Shown here: positions 20,661-33,472 of the stretch, piece by piece
Layout: each line of letters starts with the position of its first letter
Position numbering within the stretch: position 1 is the stretch's first letter
DNA from: Cinnamomum chago
Lineage: Eukaryota; Streptophyta; Magnoliopsida; Laurales; Lauraceae
Length of the DNA: 64,000 bases
NCBI GenBank assembly: GCA_038049695.1
Contig: CP142451.1
Location: 124,097,501 to 124,161,500 of the forward strand
Reading direction: 5' to 3'
Notes under the pieces: model-generated
Told to the model about the DNA's origin: nothing
Seen by the model: only the letters and a program-made list of their open reading frames with translations
The model's database searches: none
Program-made: the position numbers and the translations under genes

Positions 20661-22440
20661 TTATATGACTTGAAGCCCTCATTTGGACTTCGCATTGGAC
20701 GAGTCCGGATCCTCTTGGGTCTCCAAATAGAGGGAGTTATTCAGTAAAGGGTGTAGAACCCACAGTGTGCTCCATCTGCTGCAAATCAGAGCCGCTACAA
20801 AATGTAGCCGACACCATAATATAAGATATCACCAAATTATAGCCCCACAGGTGTTGGCCTTAATTTGTAAGAATATGATTCTACATGTTGATTACAAAAG
20901 AGCAGAATTTTTTATTTTATTTTGTTTTGGAGGAGATGATGTGGCGCTCTAATAATGCCTTCTTTGATGAAAGGAGCAATCAATGGCCTCGCAGTCCAAC
21001 ATGTTATTATTTCAAAATAAAGAAACTTTTAGAAAAAAAGGAAAATGTTTATATATAAATATATATCTTACATGTTAATATGTTATCAATTATGTCAATC
21101 AGGTTGATCTCATCTTTTCGGTATTTCCTCTTTATAAAAGAAAAACTCCGTTCTTCATACAAAAATGTAATCAAATTTATATTTATATTTGTACTTTAAT
21201 GTCCTACTATTTTGCAGAGTAGTAAGGTCTGAAATGCACAAACACTCTCTTATCAGTTGAGAAAAGGTGGCATTGCTTGTTGAAACTTAAACAATTTTCT
21301 TTTTTTTTTAATTGTAAATTATAAATTATTGCATTAGTTGTTATGGTGGTTAGCTAGTGATGAGGTGTAAATAATTAGTTGTCCATTTAAATTTAAAGCT
21401 AGTATGTAATGTTTGGATTTGAGAAATAATTGGTACTTATTTTCTGGAGAATTTCTTGGGAAAAGACCTTTTAGATGGAGCATGCACAAAAAATGATCCT
21501 ATAGTTCGATGCACACAGAAAAGTTCCTTCTGCTGTATTTTCTTTTCTTATTTGACCAAGTGACGAATCACTGCCAAAAACTCATATTTTCTTAATTCGC
21601 CTGAATGTCCCCTTTCCTCCCGGTGTCGGCATTCCCATCAAAGGGCTTCCAACAAAAGGAAATGAGCTTCAAAACATCCCACATCTCATAGATGAACTTG
21701 CCCAGACCCTAGCACTAGAAGTACAAGGAAAGAGAGAAACAAATTAGAAATCAAAGGACTTAAAAGAAATGAAGTGGAACTTGCCCAAACTCTTAACACT
21801 AGAAGTCCAAGAAAAGAGAGAAAAATCAGAAATGAGAAAGCATAGGTTTGGAAGAGATGAAGAGGAACAGGGGGTTTGGGGAAAGGGGAATGAGTAGGTT
21901 AGACGGGAGGGGAGAGAGAGAAAAAAGAGATGGGCGTCACTCCTCTACAATGTTATAAAAAAAATGCAATTGGCCCCACGGAACCACATCAGTGTAGTAA
22001 TATTTAGGAGGTCCTTCTACAATACTCTATTTTCTATGACAATTGGGCCTATGTATTTTTAGAATGTTGTAATTTTTAACGATCAGGTTAACATACTTCT
22101 ACTAAAATTTTGCATTTATGTACTTCTTCAATTATTGGTGGTGAGTTTTGGGCTGGTTTGAACAACGCACAACAAATAACGTTGTGACCTGACTACTGTA
22201 AATAGACAATTCAACACTAATATTTGTTATTGTTTTTAGAGGAGAAGAAGGATAAACATTTTATACTTGTGGAAGAGAGATTCTATCCGGCGTCCTGCTT
22301 TTCGAGTTTTTGAGTTTTGACTTGATGGTTGATGCCACCCAACACGGAATAAAGCTCCTGGCCTTGCCTGCCCTTTGCTAGGCTAAATGTACACGGTCAC
22401 TTTTTTTTTTTTTGGTAAATACACCATCGCTGAATTTCTT
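20661..22440. other. Spacer, partly duplicated
   Basis: No gene recognised. About 21,190-22,260 matches about 26,470-27,020: shared anchors are GCAGAGTAGTAAGGTCTGAA / GCAGTAGTAAGGTCTGAA, GAGAAAAGGTGG / GAGGAAAGGTGG, CCATTTAAATTTAA and AACGTTGTGACCT. The rest is AT-rich. A purine-rich tract is at 21,710-21,930. Confidence 0.5.
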
Positions 22441-22442
22441 TC

Positions 22443-24050
22443 TTAGGTCTGTTTGGATGAGTGGTGATTTAATTTCAAGTGAGGCAAAGTATTAAATTAG
22501 GAGATAATAAAATACAAGGGGGTTAATGATGGACTTTTATTTTTAAGGATTTAAAAAAAAAAAAAATTTGTGGCCAGTGCAAGGAACTTTAGCCAAACTA
22601 ACACCCAATAGAGAATCCGTATAGAAAAACCAACTTTTTTTTACCATTTTTTTGTAGTCATTATCTGCCTCCATTTTTTTGTGTTGGGGTCAACGACAAC
22701 CCTCGTTAGAACAAGTGAGGGTCGCCGTCGACCCTGAGCAATCATGAACTCCTCGTCTTCTTCCTTTTTCCTCTCTTCCGCAAACCTAATCTAATGATGG
22801 AGAAATTCATGCCTTAATATAAAAAAGTAATGCTTTGATTTCCATTTTCCCAAGATAACATATTTTAAGATTATACATAACCAAATTTGCTATGTTTAAG
22901 CATGACGGCATGAAAATTTTCATTATTAATCTTGTTCATAAAGATAGCCGACAAAACAAACTCTAAAAGGTTTCTCTTGTAAGAATTGAAATGTTTGTCG
23001 AGTAGTATTAGCCCATTAAACCAGTACCTCAGTCTCGGATCCATTATGTTATTTGGCAAGTTAGTGTTTGAAGATAGCATATTTTGAATTTTAACTTCTT
23101 GGTGAGGTGTGGTGTTTGGCATTTGACTTTGAGCAATGACATTAATTATCTCATTGTTTCTTTTTCGGACGATGTATATGGAACACTGGGTGTGGATTTT
23201 AGATCTAACAAGAGGATTCAATCTTTCAAGTATCAAGTCATATGCATGCAAGCACCTTATATGGTCCAATAGAAACAATGAGAGAGTTTCATAGAAGAGC
23301 GAACTTTGATTGATAGTTTTCTGTAGGGCTATAGGGATAAGAAAATTAATTATTAACATGAAATCCCGTTTAGTGCAATGTTGTTTGCTTGTTTTGTATG
23401 TGCCCAAGCTCCTTGTAGATTTTCCCTAAGAATTTACAAAACATGATCTCTATCATATGGATCATAATCATTTTGATGCATATTTGATGACCCATGAGAA
23501 AATGAATTGAACATGCAATGAGCAGGCATGGACTTCTCCATCATAAGATTGAGTTTGGGGAAGAGAGAAAGAAGGAAGAAGATAAGGAGTTTATGCCCGC
23601 TCAGGGTCGACGAAGACCCTCGCTATGGATTGGGTTTGGGAAGAAAGAAAGAAGGAAGAAGATAAGGAGTTTATGCTTGCTCAAAGTCGATTGTGACCCT
23701 CGCTAAAACAGAAAATGAAGGTCGACAGCGACCGCAAGAAAAAATGGTAAAAAAATTTATTTATTTTTATATGGATTCCTTGTTTGGTGTGAGTTTGGCT
23801 AAAGTTCCATGCTTGGTAAATTGGCCACATAAAATTATTTTTTTGGTAAAATCATCTTTATTTTTGTGTGGCTTGAAAGAGAATCTTTTTGGCCTTTTGT
23901 CTCAAAAGATGATTTTTTTTTTTTTGCTATTTAATGGAGAAATGATGTTGCTTTTTTACTTAAAAAAGAGAATAATAAAATTTTAAATTTAGGTACTTTT
24001 GATATATCCTCTGATCTTTTCTTATATGAATAATGGAGACTTTAACTCAC
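22443..24050. mobile_element. MITE-like element interrupted by a foldback element
   Basis: The outer parts (22,443-22,560 and 23,860-24,050) resemble the MITE-like sequence at 31,757-32,062, sharing GTTTGG, AATAAAATA, TTTTATTTTTA, AATGATGTTG and ATGGAGACTTTA in the same order. Between them lies a foldback: left arm about 22,567-22,813, right arm about 23,525-23,836. Arms share GGAACTTTAGCCAAACT, GGGTCGACG and a GAAGGAAGAAGATAAGG block, inverted. The right arm contains an 80-bp tandem duplication (GAAGGAAGAA at 23,571 and 23,651). The loop is 711 bp. Confidence 0.65.
22871..23407 (-). CDS. 178-codon open frame in foldback loop, unknown
   Basis: This is the longest open frame in the spacer, and it fits almost exactly in the 711-bp loop of the foldback element. 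I do not recognise the protein: it is basic, rich in Asn, Ile and Leu, with no obvious transposase DDE motif, zinc finger or signal peptide. It may be a captured host or organelle fragment, or a chance frame in AT-rich DNA. No promoter is evident. Low confidence that it is a gene. Confidence 0.2.
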   Translation of the reverse strand: MGTYKTSKQHCTKRDFMLIINFLIPIALQKTINQSSLFYETLSLFLLDHIRCLHAYDLILERLNPLVRSKIHTQCSIYIVRKRNNEIINVIAQSQMPNTTPHQEVKIQNMLSSNTNLPNNIMDPRLRYWFNGLILLDKHFNSYKRNLLEFVLSAIFMNKINNENFHAVMLKHSKFGYV

Positions 24051-24059
24051 CCGAAAATC

Positions 24060-24753
24060 TTGCAGGCTATCAGAATGGATACTAGTTATAATTTAACCAA
24101 TCAACATACAACGGATATAACCAAATAAACAATATAGAACTAGCAATCTACCAATCACACACTATTAGAAGGCAGATGCAATTGTTCTTCTAAGGACTGT
24201 AATTGTTCTTGCACAACATCCACTGACACGACATTCATCGTTCTCCTTATTTGATCTCTTCGTACTTTGTCAGGCAAGATGAATTATCTTCTACAAGAAA
24301 GTAGAAGCAACAATAACCTTCTAGAGCAGCCATTCGTAACAATCTCTTAATATCTTTATAGAATAATTCTCTCTCTAAGATATCTCTTACTTATATTTAT
24401 GAGAGAGGTGGTCACCTTTAGGGTTGAGAACAATACTCTATTTATAGCCCCAAATTCATGGCTTAGACTTAAAACACAAATAGGACTCAAATTGGGAAAC
24501 AAAGTCTCAAAAAGTAATAAATTCATATCAGTTTACGAAACTTTTCTAAAATTCCTTCGGCATCCGATCGATCGGACAAGGAAATAACTGGCGCATGTCA
24601 GCCCTCCGATCGATCGGACATAGGTGATTCACCCGGTCTTCTCTTTTCTTCGGTTCAGCTCTTCTGGCGATACCAACCATAGTGTATTCCAAATAAATTA
24701 AAAAAATACAACTTAATACACATAATTTTGTCCAACTCATAAACTAGCCAACA
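24060..24753 (-). mobile_element. Possible solo LTR, minus strand
   Basis: On the minus strand, the sequence starts TGTTGGCTAGTTTATGAG (end at 24,753), has a TATA-like GGCTATAAATAGAG near 24,440, and then CT-rich, LTR-like leader sequence. I find no flanking target-site duplication and no sure second end, so the limits are uncertain. A 12-bp palindrome CCGATCGATCGG occurs twice (24,564 and 24,607). Confidence 0.35.
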
Positions 24754-24759
24754 TAAAAA

Positions 24760-27700
24760 ATATAAAAAAAATACTTATATCACCTCAATTCACTTCACCA
24801 CCCATTTAAAAACACAATTATTCGTTCAAATGCGTAGCTGGCCACCGACAATGGAAGGCCCCCTGCTTGCCCTTTTCATAATGAATGCATGATATATTTG
24901 CTAAAAGACTGGTTATCAGAGGACCGTCAAGGAAATGATTGTTCACCATTTAGCATAAGAAACCAAATTCTAAAGATGCTTTTGAATATTTACTAAGAAC
25001 ATAACATGTCAAATCAGTAAAGAGACAACAGATGTATAAAGAGAAGTATATTTTTCAATAAATTATATTTGCTTTTGTTTTCATGGTGTAAAATAATTTG
25101 AAACTTACCTAATTTCAATTGTATTACTTTTTACAAGTAAAGGGAGAAGTGAGAAGATCAGAGGGAGGCAAAGGACTGTAATGAGAGGAGTGAGATGAGG
25201 AGTTAATAATTATTACTGTGACTGGTTTTCTTGCGGTCTGTGAAGTAAATTTTTTGGTGGTTAGGCTTTTTTCATTTTTGTGATCAATCAAATGTGGGGA
25301 AAGTTTTAAAAGAATAGAAAGGGGCTATTAGGATTAGTTTTCCATAATTTTCACTGTATTATTTGAAATCATAAAAATACAATATCTTTTAAAATCATTA
25401 AACTTATAGGCCCGGATAAGGGGTTAAGAGGGATCAATGGAGTCAGAAAAATCTTGCCCACATAAACAGTACTCATCTAGATCTAAGAATCTCTCAATTC
25501 TCCATGATTTGTGTGTCCCCTAGTGGGCCCACAAGAGAGTCTATACATTTCCGGGTTTCAAGATTCAAGGGTGATATTTTTTGCTCCAATAGTCAATCTT
25601 GATGGGATGTGGGTCCAATTGCTCACATCACATGTGACGGTACCTGTGCCGCTTTATTGTTAGTATCATTTCTCTGAACGGTTTTCGTGCTCATTGTGCA
25701 CTGGCGGGGTCGGATCTTTCTATTATATTAGGAAATTTGGACTCCTTGTTTAGACCATGATATGGGATAAATTGACTGGACTGTTTTCCTTTGATTTCCT
25801 TGATATTGGATAAAATATTGGTCGTCCATGGATGATCCATTATGCAAATCTTGTGTTGGTAGATATTTTCGTTTCACTAACCATTGCCCATATTCTTAAA
25901 GAAATGTTAGTGACGCGGAGACTCTATTGCTCACCATGCATTGATCTAGATTTGTATAATGGTGCTGCTCTACCTTTGAACATATTAATAAAAGATGAGA
26001 AGCTCAAACTAATTCGATTTTTCAATTTGATTGATATGTTTAACATCAAATGAAAAACCATTGTCTGGTTCTGTTGTACATCTATGAGTGGCAGACACAT
26101 TTCATCTGTGAGCCAGAAATTAAAAGTGGATTAACAAAAGGAAACTATTAGCTCAATCTAGGCCTAGGCATTCTGATCAAGAAGAGCCTGCGACAAGGTA
26201 GAACTGTGACAAAAAAAAAAAAAAAATGCAAGTAGGTTATGTTTTTGTGCTTTCTGACTTGATTTCAACAGAAAGAATGAGGTTCTAATGAGTGGTGTGC
26301 CAAAGGCCTAAGCAGCATGGTTAAATAACAGAGTGGATGGCTTCTCAAGACAATTGAGTAAATGCTCAATTTTCTATGGGATAATGGATCTCATATATAG
26401 TTCCTCCTATAAAAATGAAATCATACTTAAATCAATCTTCACACTTGAACCCTTGGATCTTCTCCAATATCAAAGCCTAAACGTACTATTTCTCTGCAGT
26501 AGTAAGGTCTGAACTGTGAAATACACAAACATTCCTTATCAAATTGAGGAAAGGTGGAAGTCGCCTGTTGAAATAAAAGTTAGTCTAGTTACGATGTGCA
26601 AATAGTTAGCTATTCATTTAAATTTAAGGTTAGCCATGTTTGGATTTGGTAGTAGTTAGTAGTTTTTTCTGTGATAACTGAGTTCATATAATTTTAAGAT
26701 ATTGTAATTTCTAACAATGAAGACAATTTTTACCTATTGAAATTTTGTAAAAGTTTTGTTTTGTTGGTGGGGAGTGTTGGGCTCGTTCGAACTAAAACTC
26801 AACTATTTAAAATGTGAATGTTTTTGGTATATGGAATTCACAGTTTTCATCACGGTGACCAAAAGAGTGATGAGTTGGTAAGTAAATTAACTGTATGCAA
26901 AGCAACTATGCGTACTCTTGAACAAGACACAACGGAGAACGTTGTGACCTAAAACTACTGTAGATGAATAGGCAATTCAATACTTATGTTTTGCATTTGT
27001 TTCTTGAGCAAAAGAAACCTTAGGGTCATTTGTATTTATGGATACAACATGAAAACTGTTTTTACATATGCAAATGTTACATATGTGAAATGCATTATCA
27101 TGTTGTCAAAATTACTATTTTTATAAGTAAATGAGTACAGCCAAAAGTTATAGATAAACTTGGTTTTTTTTTTTTTACTATTTCACAAATTTCTCAAAAT
27201 CCTTGAAGATTTAGTGTATGAAACTAAGTGTCTTGATGCTTATCACAGATGTGAAATTATTAAGTGATTTGGATAATGAATTGGGGGCCACAAAAGTGCA
27301 TAAAATTACATCTATAGTCTAATATTTAATAGGCATTTTTCATAAATTTCTTAAATACTATGAAGATCTAAGATATGAAATTAAAATTCATAGGTTTTCA
27401 ATTTTCTCTCCACTTTGTACAAAGAAGAGAAAATTTAGGAAGTGTAGTTGATATTTTAATTTTATGCCCTTTTTGCCCCTCCTCAAATATTCCTTTGCTC
27501 TTTCAAAGAAGAGAGGATCTTACCAAATAATAGGGTCATTCTTGTCTTTTTTCTTTCTTTGAGATATATAAAGGGAATTGGATTATCCTACGACCCCTTT
27601 TCTTTTGGACAGGTAGTGTGTTTGTTATTCTCCTTGCATTTTACGGCAGGCTTCTCACATGCCGACTTCATTCAAGTAGCTAGAGTTTTATTAGACTCTT

Positions 27701-28810
27701 TGAGTAAGGTCCACTTAAAAAATGAAAATAGAGTCAAAATGTGGATCCTCTAGAGTTGATTTATTGAGTGGGGCCCTTAGTGAAAACTAAACTTGACAAA
27801 AAGAAATGTTCTATTTGTATGAGTATTTTGACTCAATATAGTTTGGGCCCAGTGTCAAATTAATTTATATGAAATACTTGAATTGCTTATATTATTTTAT
27901 AAGAGTTATTAATCTGAAAGTGGGTCGCTTGAGTGGAGTTTGATGAGGATTATATACGAGAAGGGGAGGCCATTTTATCAATGATTTGGATGTTTTAAGT
28001 GAACCTACTATTCTAGAACTCTTCTGTGACTCATCGTTTTTTTTTTTTCCCTTATTCCTACTACATGATATTGGAGCCTTAAAACCATTATTGCGCCACA
28101 AAAAGTTACCCACATTTTCCACGAGAAATTTCGTTCCAATTAAAAATAGGCCTAATTTCATATTGATCTCTGACAAATCTATAACATTTTATCCTTGTGT
28201 CCACCCCCTACATTTGTAACCACTTATGATTTACCATCTCATCATATATGTGAATTATGAGAGGCTAAAATAATTTCAATCACACACCATTTTCACAGTT
28301 CATTTGTGTAATAAGTGCAAATAAATGTGATGATGAGTAGTCATTACGCACGTGTGCCATTTACATATTTAAATAAGTGCAAACAAATGACCCCCACATT
28401 ATTTTACACTTGGGAAAGGAGAGATTTCATCCATTGCCTAGAGTTTCTAGTTTTATTACGTGCGAGATCTAGATGTGACCGGCACTTTTCTAAAGACGTA
28501 ATTCACTTGATGGACCCTAGACTTACCTGGTGTACGTATGTGTGAGTTTCGTGCATGTGCCGGGGGAAATAGTCATGTTGGGTTATATGCAACACGGAAA
28601 CCCTCATCATAAAAAAAAAAAAAAAAAGGCCTAATGTGTTGATAAGTTAGCTATATGCATGAAATTGTGGTGAGCTAAAACTACTGTGGATGAAATGCCA
28701 ATTCAATACTTATGTTTGTTATTGTTTTTTGAGAACAAGAAACACAAACAAGAACCAAGAGATGACCCAAATGATAAAGGGTGAGTCATCTCACCCCAGC
28801 AGAGCACAGA
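24760..28810. other. AT-rich spacer without recognisable gene
   Basis: No protein domain, RNA gene or intact element recognised. It contains diverged copies of other spacer parts: 24,840-24,920 resembles 19,680-19,720 (CATAATGAATGCATG), 26,470-27,020 resembles 21,190-22,260, and 28,375-28,515 resembles 32,725-32,865 (TTTATTACGTG then TTTTCTAAAGA). Short open frames here lack motifs. Confidence 0.5.
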
Positions 28811-28818
28811 GGTGGAGT

Positions 28819-31516
28819 TAGAGATGTCAAACGGGCCGTGCCGGCCCGCCCCAGCTCCGGCCCACCCGTGCCACGGGCCGGCACGGCCTGCCAGGGAAAC
28901 CCCTGGCAGGGCACGGCCCGCCATGGGGCAGGCTGGAGCGGGCCGGGCCAGGCGGGCCCGCTGGGCCTGGTCTTTTTTTTTTTTTTTTCCTTTCTTTCTT
29001 TCTTTCTTTCTTTCTTATTTTTGAAACTTTTAGAAGATTAAAAATATTAAAAAACTTTGTTGATTATATTATGTTATATATATTTAGCATGCAGTATTCA
29101 ATTATGACCAAGGGGAGCCACAGCCACAGCCACAGCCACCACCCTGGTGGATTACATCCATATAAAGCCATTAGGTGGGTCTTTGTTCATGCTTTTTAAA
29201 ATGTCCAAAGAAACATTCAAGCAATGGCTTTCACAAAGGCCTTCGCTTTAGGCCCTAGAAGTTGAAAGCTAATAGCTATCTCCACATTTGGGTGGACTTG
29301 GGAGCTGGGAGTCTTTAGTTGATGCATTCTCCCAGGTTGTAATGACCTTGTTGGCCCACAAAAGGTTAAGTTTGGTGGAGTTTGAGAGGTGTCAGGAATC
29401 AACAAAAGCATCTTACTACTGACATTTTGAAATTGCCTTTTTGGCAAAGGATGGGCAAAGGATTTTATAAGGTCATGAGGGATATACACATATCATAATT
29501 GGGTGGATACGTACCACACAAGGAAACACTGAAATCCAAATCAAAGATGATGATACTGACATGACTGTGATGGATAGAGATCTCAATGTCTCACTATAGA
29601 TTTCTCTAGGATGGGAAATGTTAGTAAATGCACCCACTCTATTACCTCTAGTGGTAATAGAGTAGGTATGAAAGTACAAGTCTCATTTTAAATACAGATA
29701 GGAATTTGCTGGATGCAGATGATGTGACTGTGATGTCCGTTTTTTGCATTAAATGTTATGTGAGTCTCGGTCAAAATGGGAAGTGGGGGTCTGCTGTGCT
29801 GTAGCAAAAGTAGAGACAATGTGCCATCAACAGTTTCTTTTTTTTGACTTCTTCATTTTGTCTTAAACAAAGGCTATCATAAGCCTTTCTCTTCCCACAT
29901 GCCTTCACAGGGGCAATCACAAGACAAGTGGCCCACTTGTATAATCACCATCGCCACGTGGTCTTCCAGCAAAACCGCCGAGATGGAGCTTGTTTATATG
30001 GGTTCTTCGGTTCTTCCTCTCAGTTTCTGGCAGAACAGGAGAGCAGCACTGCTGCTTCTCCTTCGTCCGTGGCATGGCTCGGGGATCCACCTTCTACGGC
30101 GACACGCAAGGCCGCAGCAGCAGCGACAAGCTCCTCTGGTAACCGCCTTCTTCTCCAGCAGCAGTGGGCAAGCTAGAAGCTCTTTCTGCAATGACAGAAA
30201 CGCAGCGCCTCCTGAGACTTCTTCTTCGACTCCGGGGAAGCAGCAAAGACAGCACGGGACCGGCAGCCCACTTCCGTTCTTCTTCCTCTTCGGTGGCTCG
30301 TTAACAGGGAAGACAATGCCCTGTTGTCTTCCCCTTCCTCTGCAACGACCCACAGAAGATCAAATCAAGGTCCGATCTTGCATTCTGCGGCCCACCTCGA
30401 GATCCCCACAGCTCTATTAGCAGAGCTCAAAGAGCCAATATCTTAGACCCTACACGGATCTCCGATCAGCTCCCTTGTCCTTCGCCAGCATCTGTGCCTC
30501 CTGCAAGATCTTATCCAATCTCGCACACACAGAAACCAACTGATGCGGTCTACCTCTGATCTCTCTGCACCAGAATCTTCTTCTCTGCAATAGTATGTGG
30601 CTCCAAGGAGATCAACTCCAATCTCCTTCTCTGATCTTTCGCATCTGTTTCTGCAACACCGATCAGATCTGAACCATCTCCTTCGCCCTCTTCATGGCCC
30701 CACCTTGAGATTGCATTGAGATCTCTCTCTGCGCGGATCCGTTCTCGAAGTGGAGAAGTTGCTGGTTGTTTCGTCACAAAGAAGTCGAAAAAGAAACGGC
30801 TTCAGCTCTGCATGTTGCAAAAGGCGAAAACCAGAACCGAAGAAAAAGTGATGGCAATAATGAAAATAATACTCCATGCTATGCCCCTATGCGAATGCAC
30901 TAATAGCTTTTGGAGTGTCAAAGGACGATAGATGGGACACTTTTCAAAAGATGCTATAGCTAGGGTGGGTGCAAATACCGGATAGAGTGGGTGCATTTAC
31001 CAGGACCCTTTGTATATTTCAACAGAGGACTCTACTCTAGGCCTTGAGGACTCTGTCAAATGAAAGATAGGATAGAGAGCAAGCTGTCCATTGGCCACAA
31101 TTGAGCCTGGGAAGTTCTGATTTTGAATAGATTGGACCAAAACCCTGGCCCATCTGGATGATGCTTTACGTTTAGATAAGCCTCAGGCTCCGGCTTACTG
31201 ACAGAGAGTCAATCTTTCAAGGGCCAGATCATTGGAGATTTTCACAAATGGCCCATTTCTTACTGAGCTTTGACTGAGTTAATTCAAGTCTGGCCAAAAC
31301 TTGCTAAGAACCATTTTCCCAACTATAGTCGGGTTGGAGCGGGCCGTGCTTGGCGGGCCACAGAGGGCAGCCCACGGGCCTGGTGTGCCTGGCCACCTCT
31401 GCCCAGAACGGCCCGTGTCTCCTGCCGTACCTTGTGGGCCGTGCCGGGCTACAGCCCGTTGACTGGCGGGTGGGGTCGGGCCGAACCGGGCCTGCCCGGC
31501 CCATTTGACATCCCTA
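28819..31516. mobile_element. hAT-type DNA transposon, 2.7 kb, non-autonomous
   Basis: Terminal inverted repeats TAGAGATGTCAAACGGGCC (28,819-28,837) and, at the other end, the inverse of TAGGGATGTCAAATGGGCC (31,498-31,516), flanked by an 8-bp duplication GGTGGAGT (28,811-28,818; 31,517-31,524). A TIR beginning TAGRGATG plus an 8-bp duplication is typical of Ac-like hAT elements. Both ends carry 150-190 bp of very GC-rich subterminal sequence full of GGGCC/GGCCC motifs, possible transposase-binding repeats. No hAT transposase frame is seen, so it would need help to move. Confidence 0.88.
29624..31000. mobile_element. Nested TIR element with GC-rich interior
   Basis: A perfect 19-bp inverted repeat, GTAAATGCACCCACTCTAT, bounds 1377 bp inside the hAT element. 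The interior at 29,890-30,900 is markedly richer in GC and CT than its surroundings and holds a 173-codon frame (29,899-30,420, plus) and a 119-codon frame (29,994-30,353, minus), neither recognised. This fits a Mutator-like element that captured gene sequence (Pack-MULE type), but I found no clear flanking duplication. A (CCACAG)n tract lies just outside at 29,118. Confidence 0.55.
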
Positions 31517-31756
31517 GGTGGAGTGTATGTGGTGCAGAGTACAACAACGGTCTTACTTTGGCAGAGCACAGATGAAGTCCTGTGGCTGGGCACTAAAGTC
31601 CACCCTAGGGATCATCCCTATGACATAGACCATGCTTGCTTATGACTACGATGGTTTATCATTCTTCCTTTCTAGAAGCAATAAATGAATAAATAGTTTA
31701 CATTTGTAGAATAGCTCCATTCATCTGGATTTTTCTAGTTCTCGCTAGGTTGATTT

Positions 31757-32062
31757 AGGCCCCGTTTGGTAAATTTACATGTAAAATAAAGTGTAGTAAA
31801 GCATCAAATGAAGATAGAATAAAATATAATAGGGTTGTACGTGATGATATTTTATTTTTAGTTGTTTGGGATGAAATCTTTTTTTACTTTTTATAAAGAA
31901 AAGTTGAGCTTTTTTTGTCTTTTAGTGAAGAAATGATGTTGATTTTTGACCTCTTTTTGAAAAAGATAGAGGGAATTTTGAATTAAAGTGTTATTGATAT
32001 AATCCATTGTCTAAAAAATGGAGACTTTACTTGACTTTTACTAATCTAGTAACGCGCCAAAT
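31757..32062. mobile_element. MITE-like remnant
   Basis: It starts GGCCCCGTTTGGTAAA and ends near GCGCCAAATGG, an imperfect inverted terminus of the GGCCCCGTTTGG type common in plant hAT or PIF/Harbinger MITEs. It lies as an extra block inside the spacer duplication unit, and a relative is at 22,443-24,050. The ends are imperfect and no duplication was fixed. Confidence 0.45.
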
Positions 32063-33202
32063 GGTTAGGCATTAACTTAATGGGACGCTCCATGGATAAA
32101 GCTCCTTCTTTGGCCTTAATGCTGAATGTGGATTGCTTCTTAATATCTTTCTTGAGCATCTGTTTATAGCTAGTCATGAAGGGTCTATTTGCCTATTTCG
32201 CAATGAATGCATAGGATTTGCTAAATAATTGATTATCAGTGCAAGCTGGAGGATGAAAGGTAAAGATTTACAAGGAACCATCAATATGTCCCCTTGGATT
32301 AGAAATGCTTGCCCATCTTTCACCCTAAACAAATTAAATTCAAGGGAGTTGTTTGGACAACAAAAATAAAAGTGGAGAAAGCTCTCCAGGGTACAAAGTT
32401 GAACTACCATAGTTAAGACTGTTTACTCGACATTATCAGGGAGCTCATTTGCCAATTTTGCATTGAATTCCTAATAGTGCGGTTGAGATGAGGAGAAAAG
32501 CATGAGAAAAGTCGAAAGTCACATTTCCAAGATTAAATTCACTGTTGCGGTTGGTGGATTAACATTTGCAACCTAAACGGAGAGGTCACTTGATGACCCT
32601 TTTGGTTCTTCACCTTCAATAATTAAATGCCACCAATCAAATTCTACCTCTTCCAGAAAAAGTCAGGAAATGCCAGCTAAGGTACCAAAAAGTGTCTTCC
32701 TCACGAGGATTCTATACGTTGATGACAAACAAGTGACCCTCACATTTCCCACATGGGGAAGATGAGAATTCATTTATTGCCTCGAGTTTTCTAATTTTAT
32801 TACGTGGGAGATGTAAGTTATCACCATCACTTTTCTAAAGATGTACTTCACTATGATGGTGTGTGGTTAATCTTTTATTATCAAAGAGGACGCTATTTGA
32901 TGGCTCTTTATGAATTTTGACCTTTAAACATTTAATTGGAAGACATTCTTTATAATTCCCAGTACCTCAATCCCAATTAAGCAAACAAGCCACATGTGAT
33001 TTCTCCCCCTCTTCTCTTCATCCTAGCTAGTTCTCCATCAAAACAACCATTGGATGCCTACAGCATTGTTCATGAAATACGAGAAATCAAGTAGAGATCA
33101 GGCCAAAAATATTACTGAAGGCTCATTATTTAAAACAGATACTAATAGCAGATGATTTCAAATCAGGCCGTTGAGCGCGCACACAAAGCTAAGCACCGGG
33201 TT

Positions 33203-33231
33203 GGGGGGGCGGGGGGGGGGGGGGGGGGGGG
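33203..33231 (+). repeat. Poly-G tract (G7 C G21)
   Basis: An extreme G homopolymer in otherwise mixed sequence. It could form a G-quadruplex, or be an assembly or sequencing weak point. Confidence 0.9.
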
Positions 33232-33472
33232 CACTTGGATGTGGACATGAGGTGCTAAAATCATCTACAGAAAACTTCTGGGTGAGCAAATATGTAACTT
33301 ACCTGGTCATGTAGTAAATGCTAATCAAAGACTTCATCTCTATCCTTAAGTCTTTCAGAAAAAGTAAAAAAAAAAAATGCTAGTTAAGGTAGGCCTGGTA
33401 GGGGTGCGTGGTGGCGCTTGCACTGCCAGTCATGGGTGCTTCCCACGATACTGACACTGGGGCCGCCTTATC

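Noticed and set aside
22690-23720. Repeated GAAGGAAGAAG blocks considered as a CRISPR-like or regulatory array
   Set aside because: They are the inverted arms and an 80-bp tandem duplication of a foldback element in a plant genome.
28819-31516. GC-rich ends considered as a CpG island or gene promoter
   Set aside because: They coincide exactly with TIRs and an 8-bp target-site duplication, so they belong to a transposon.
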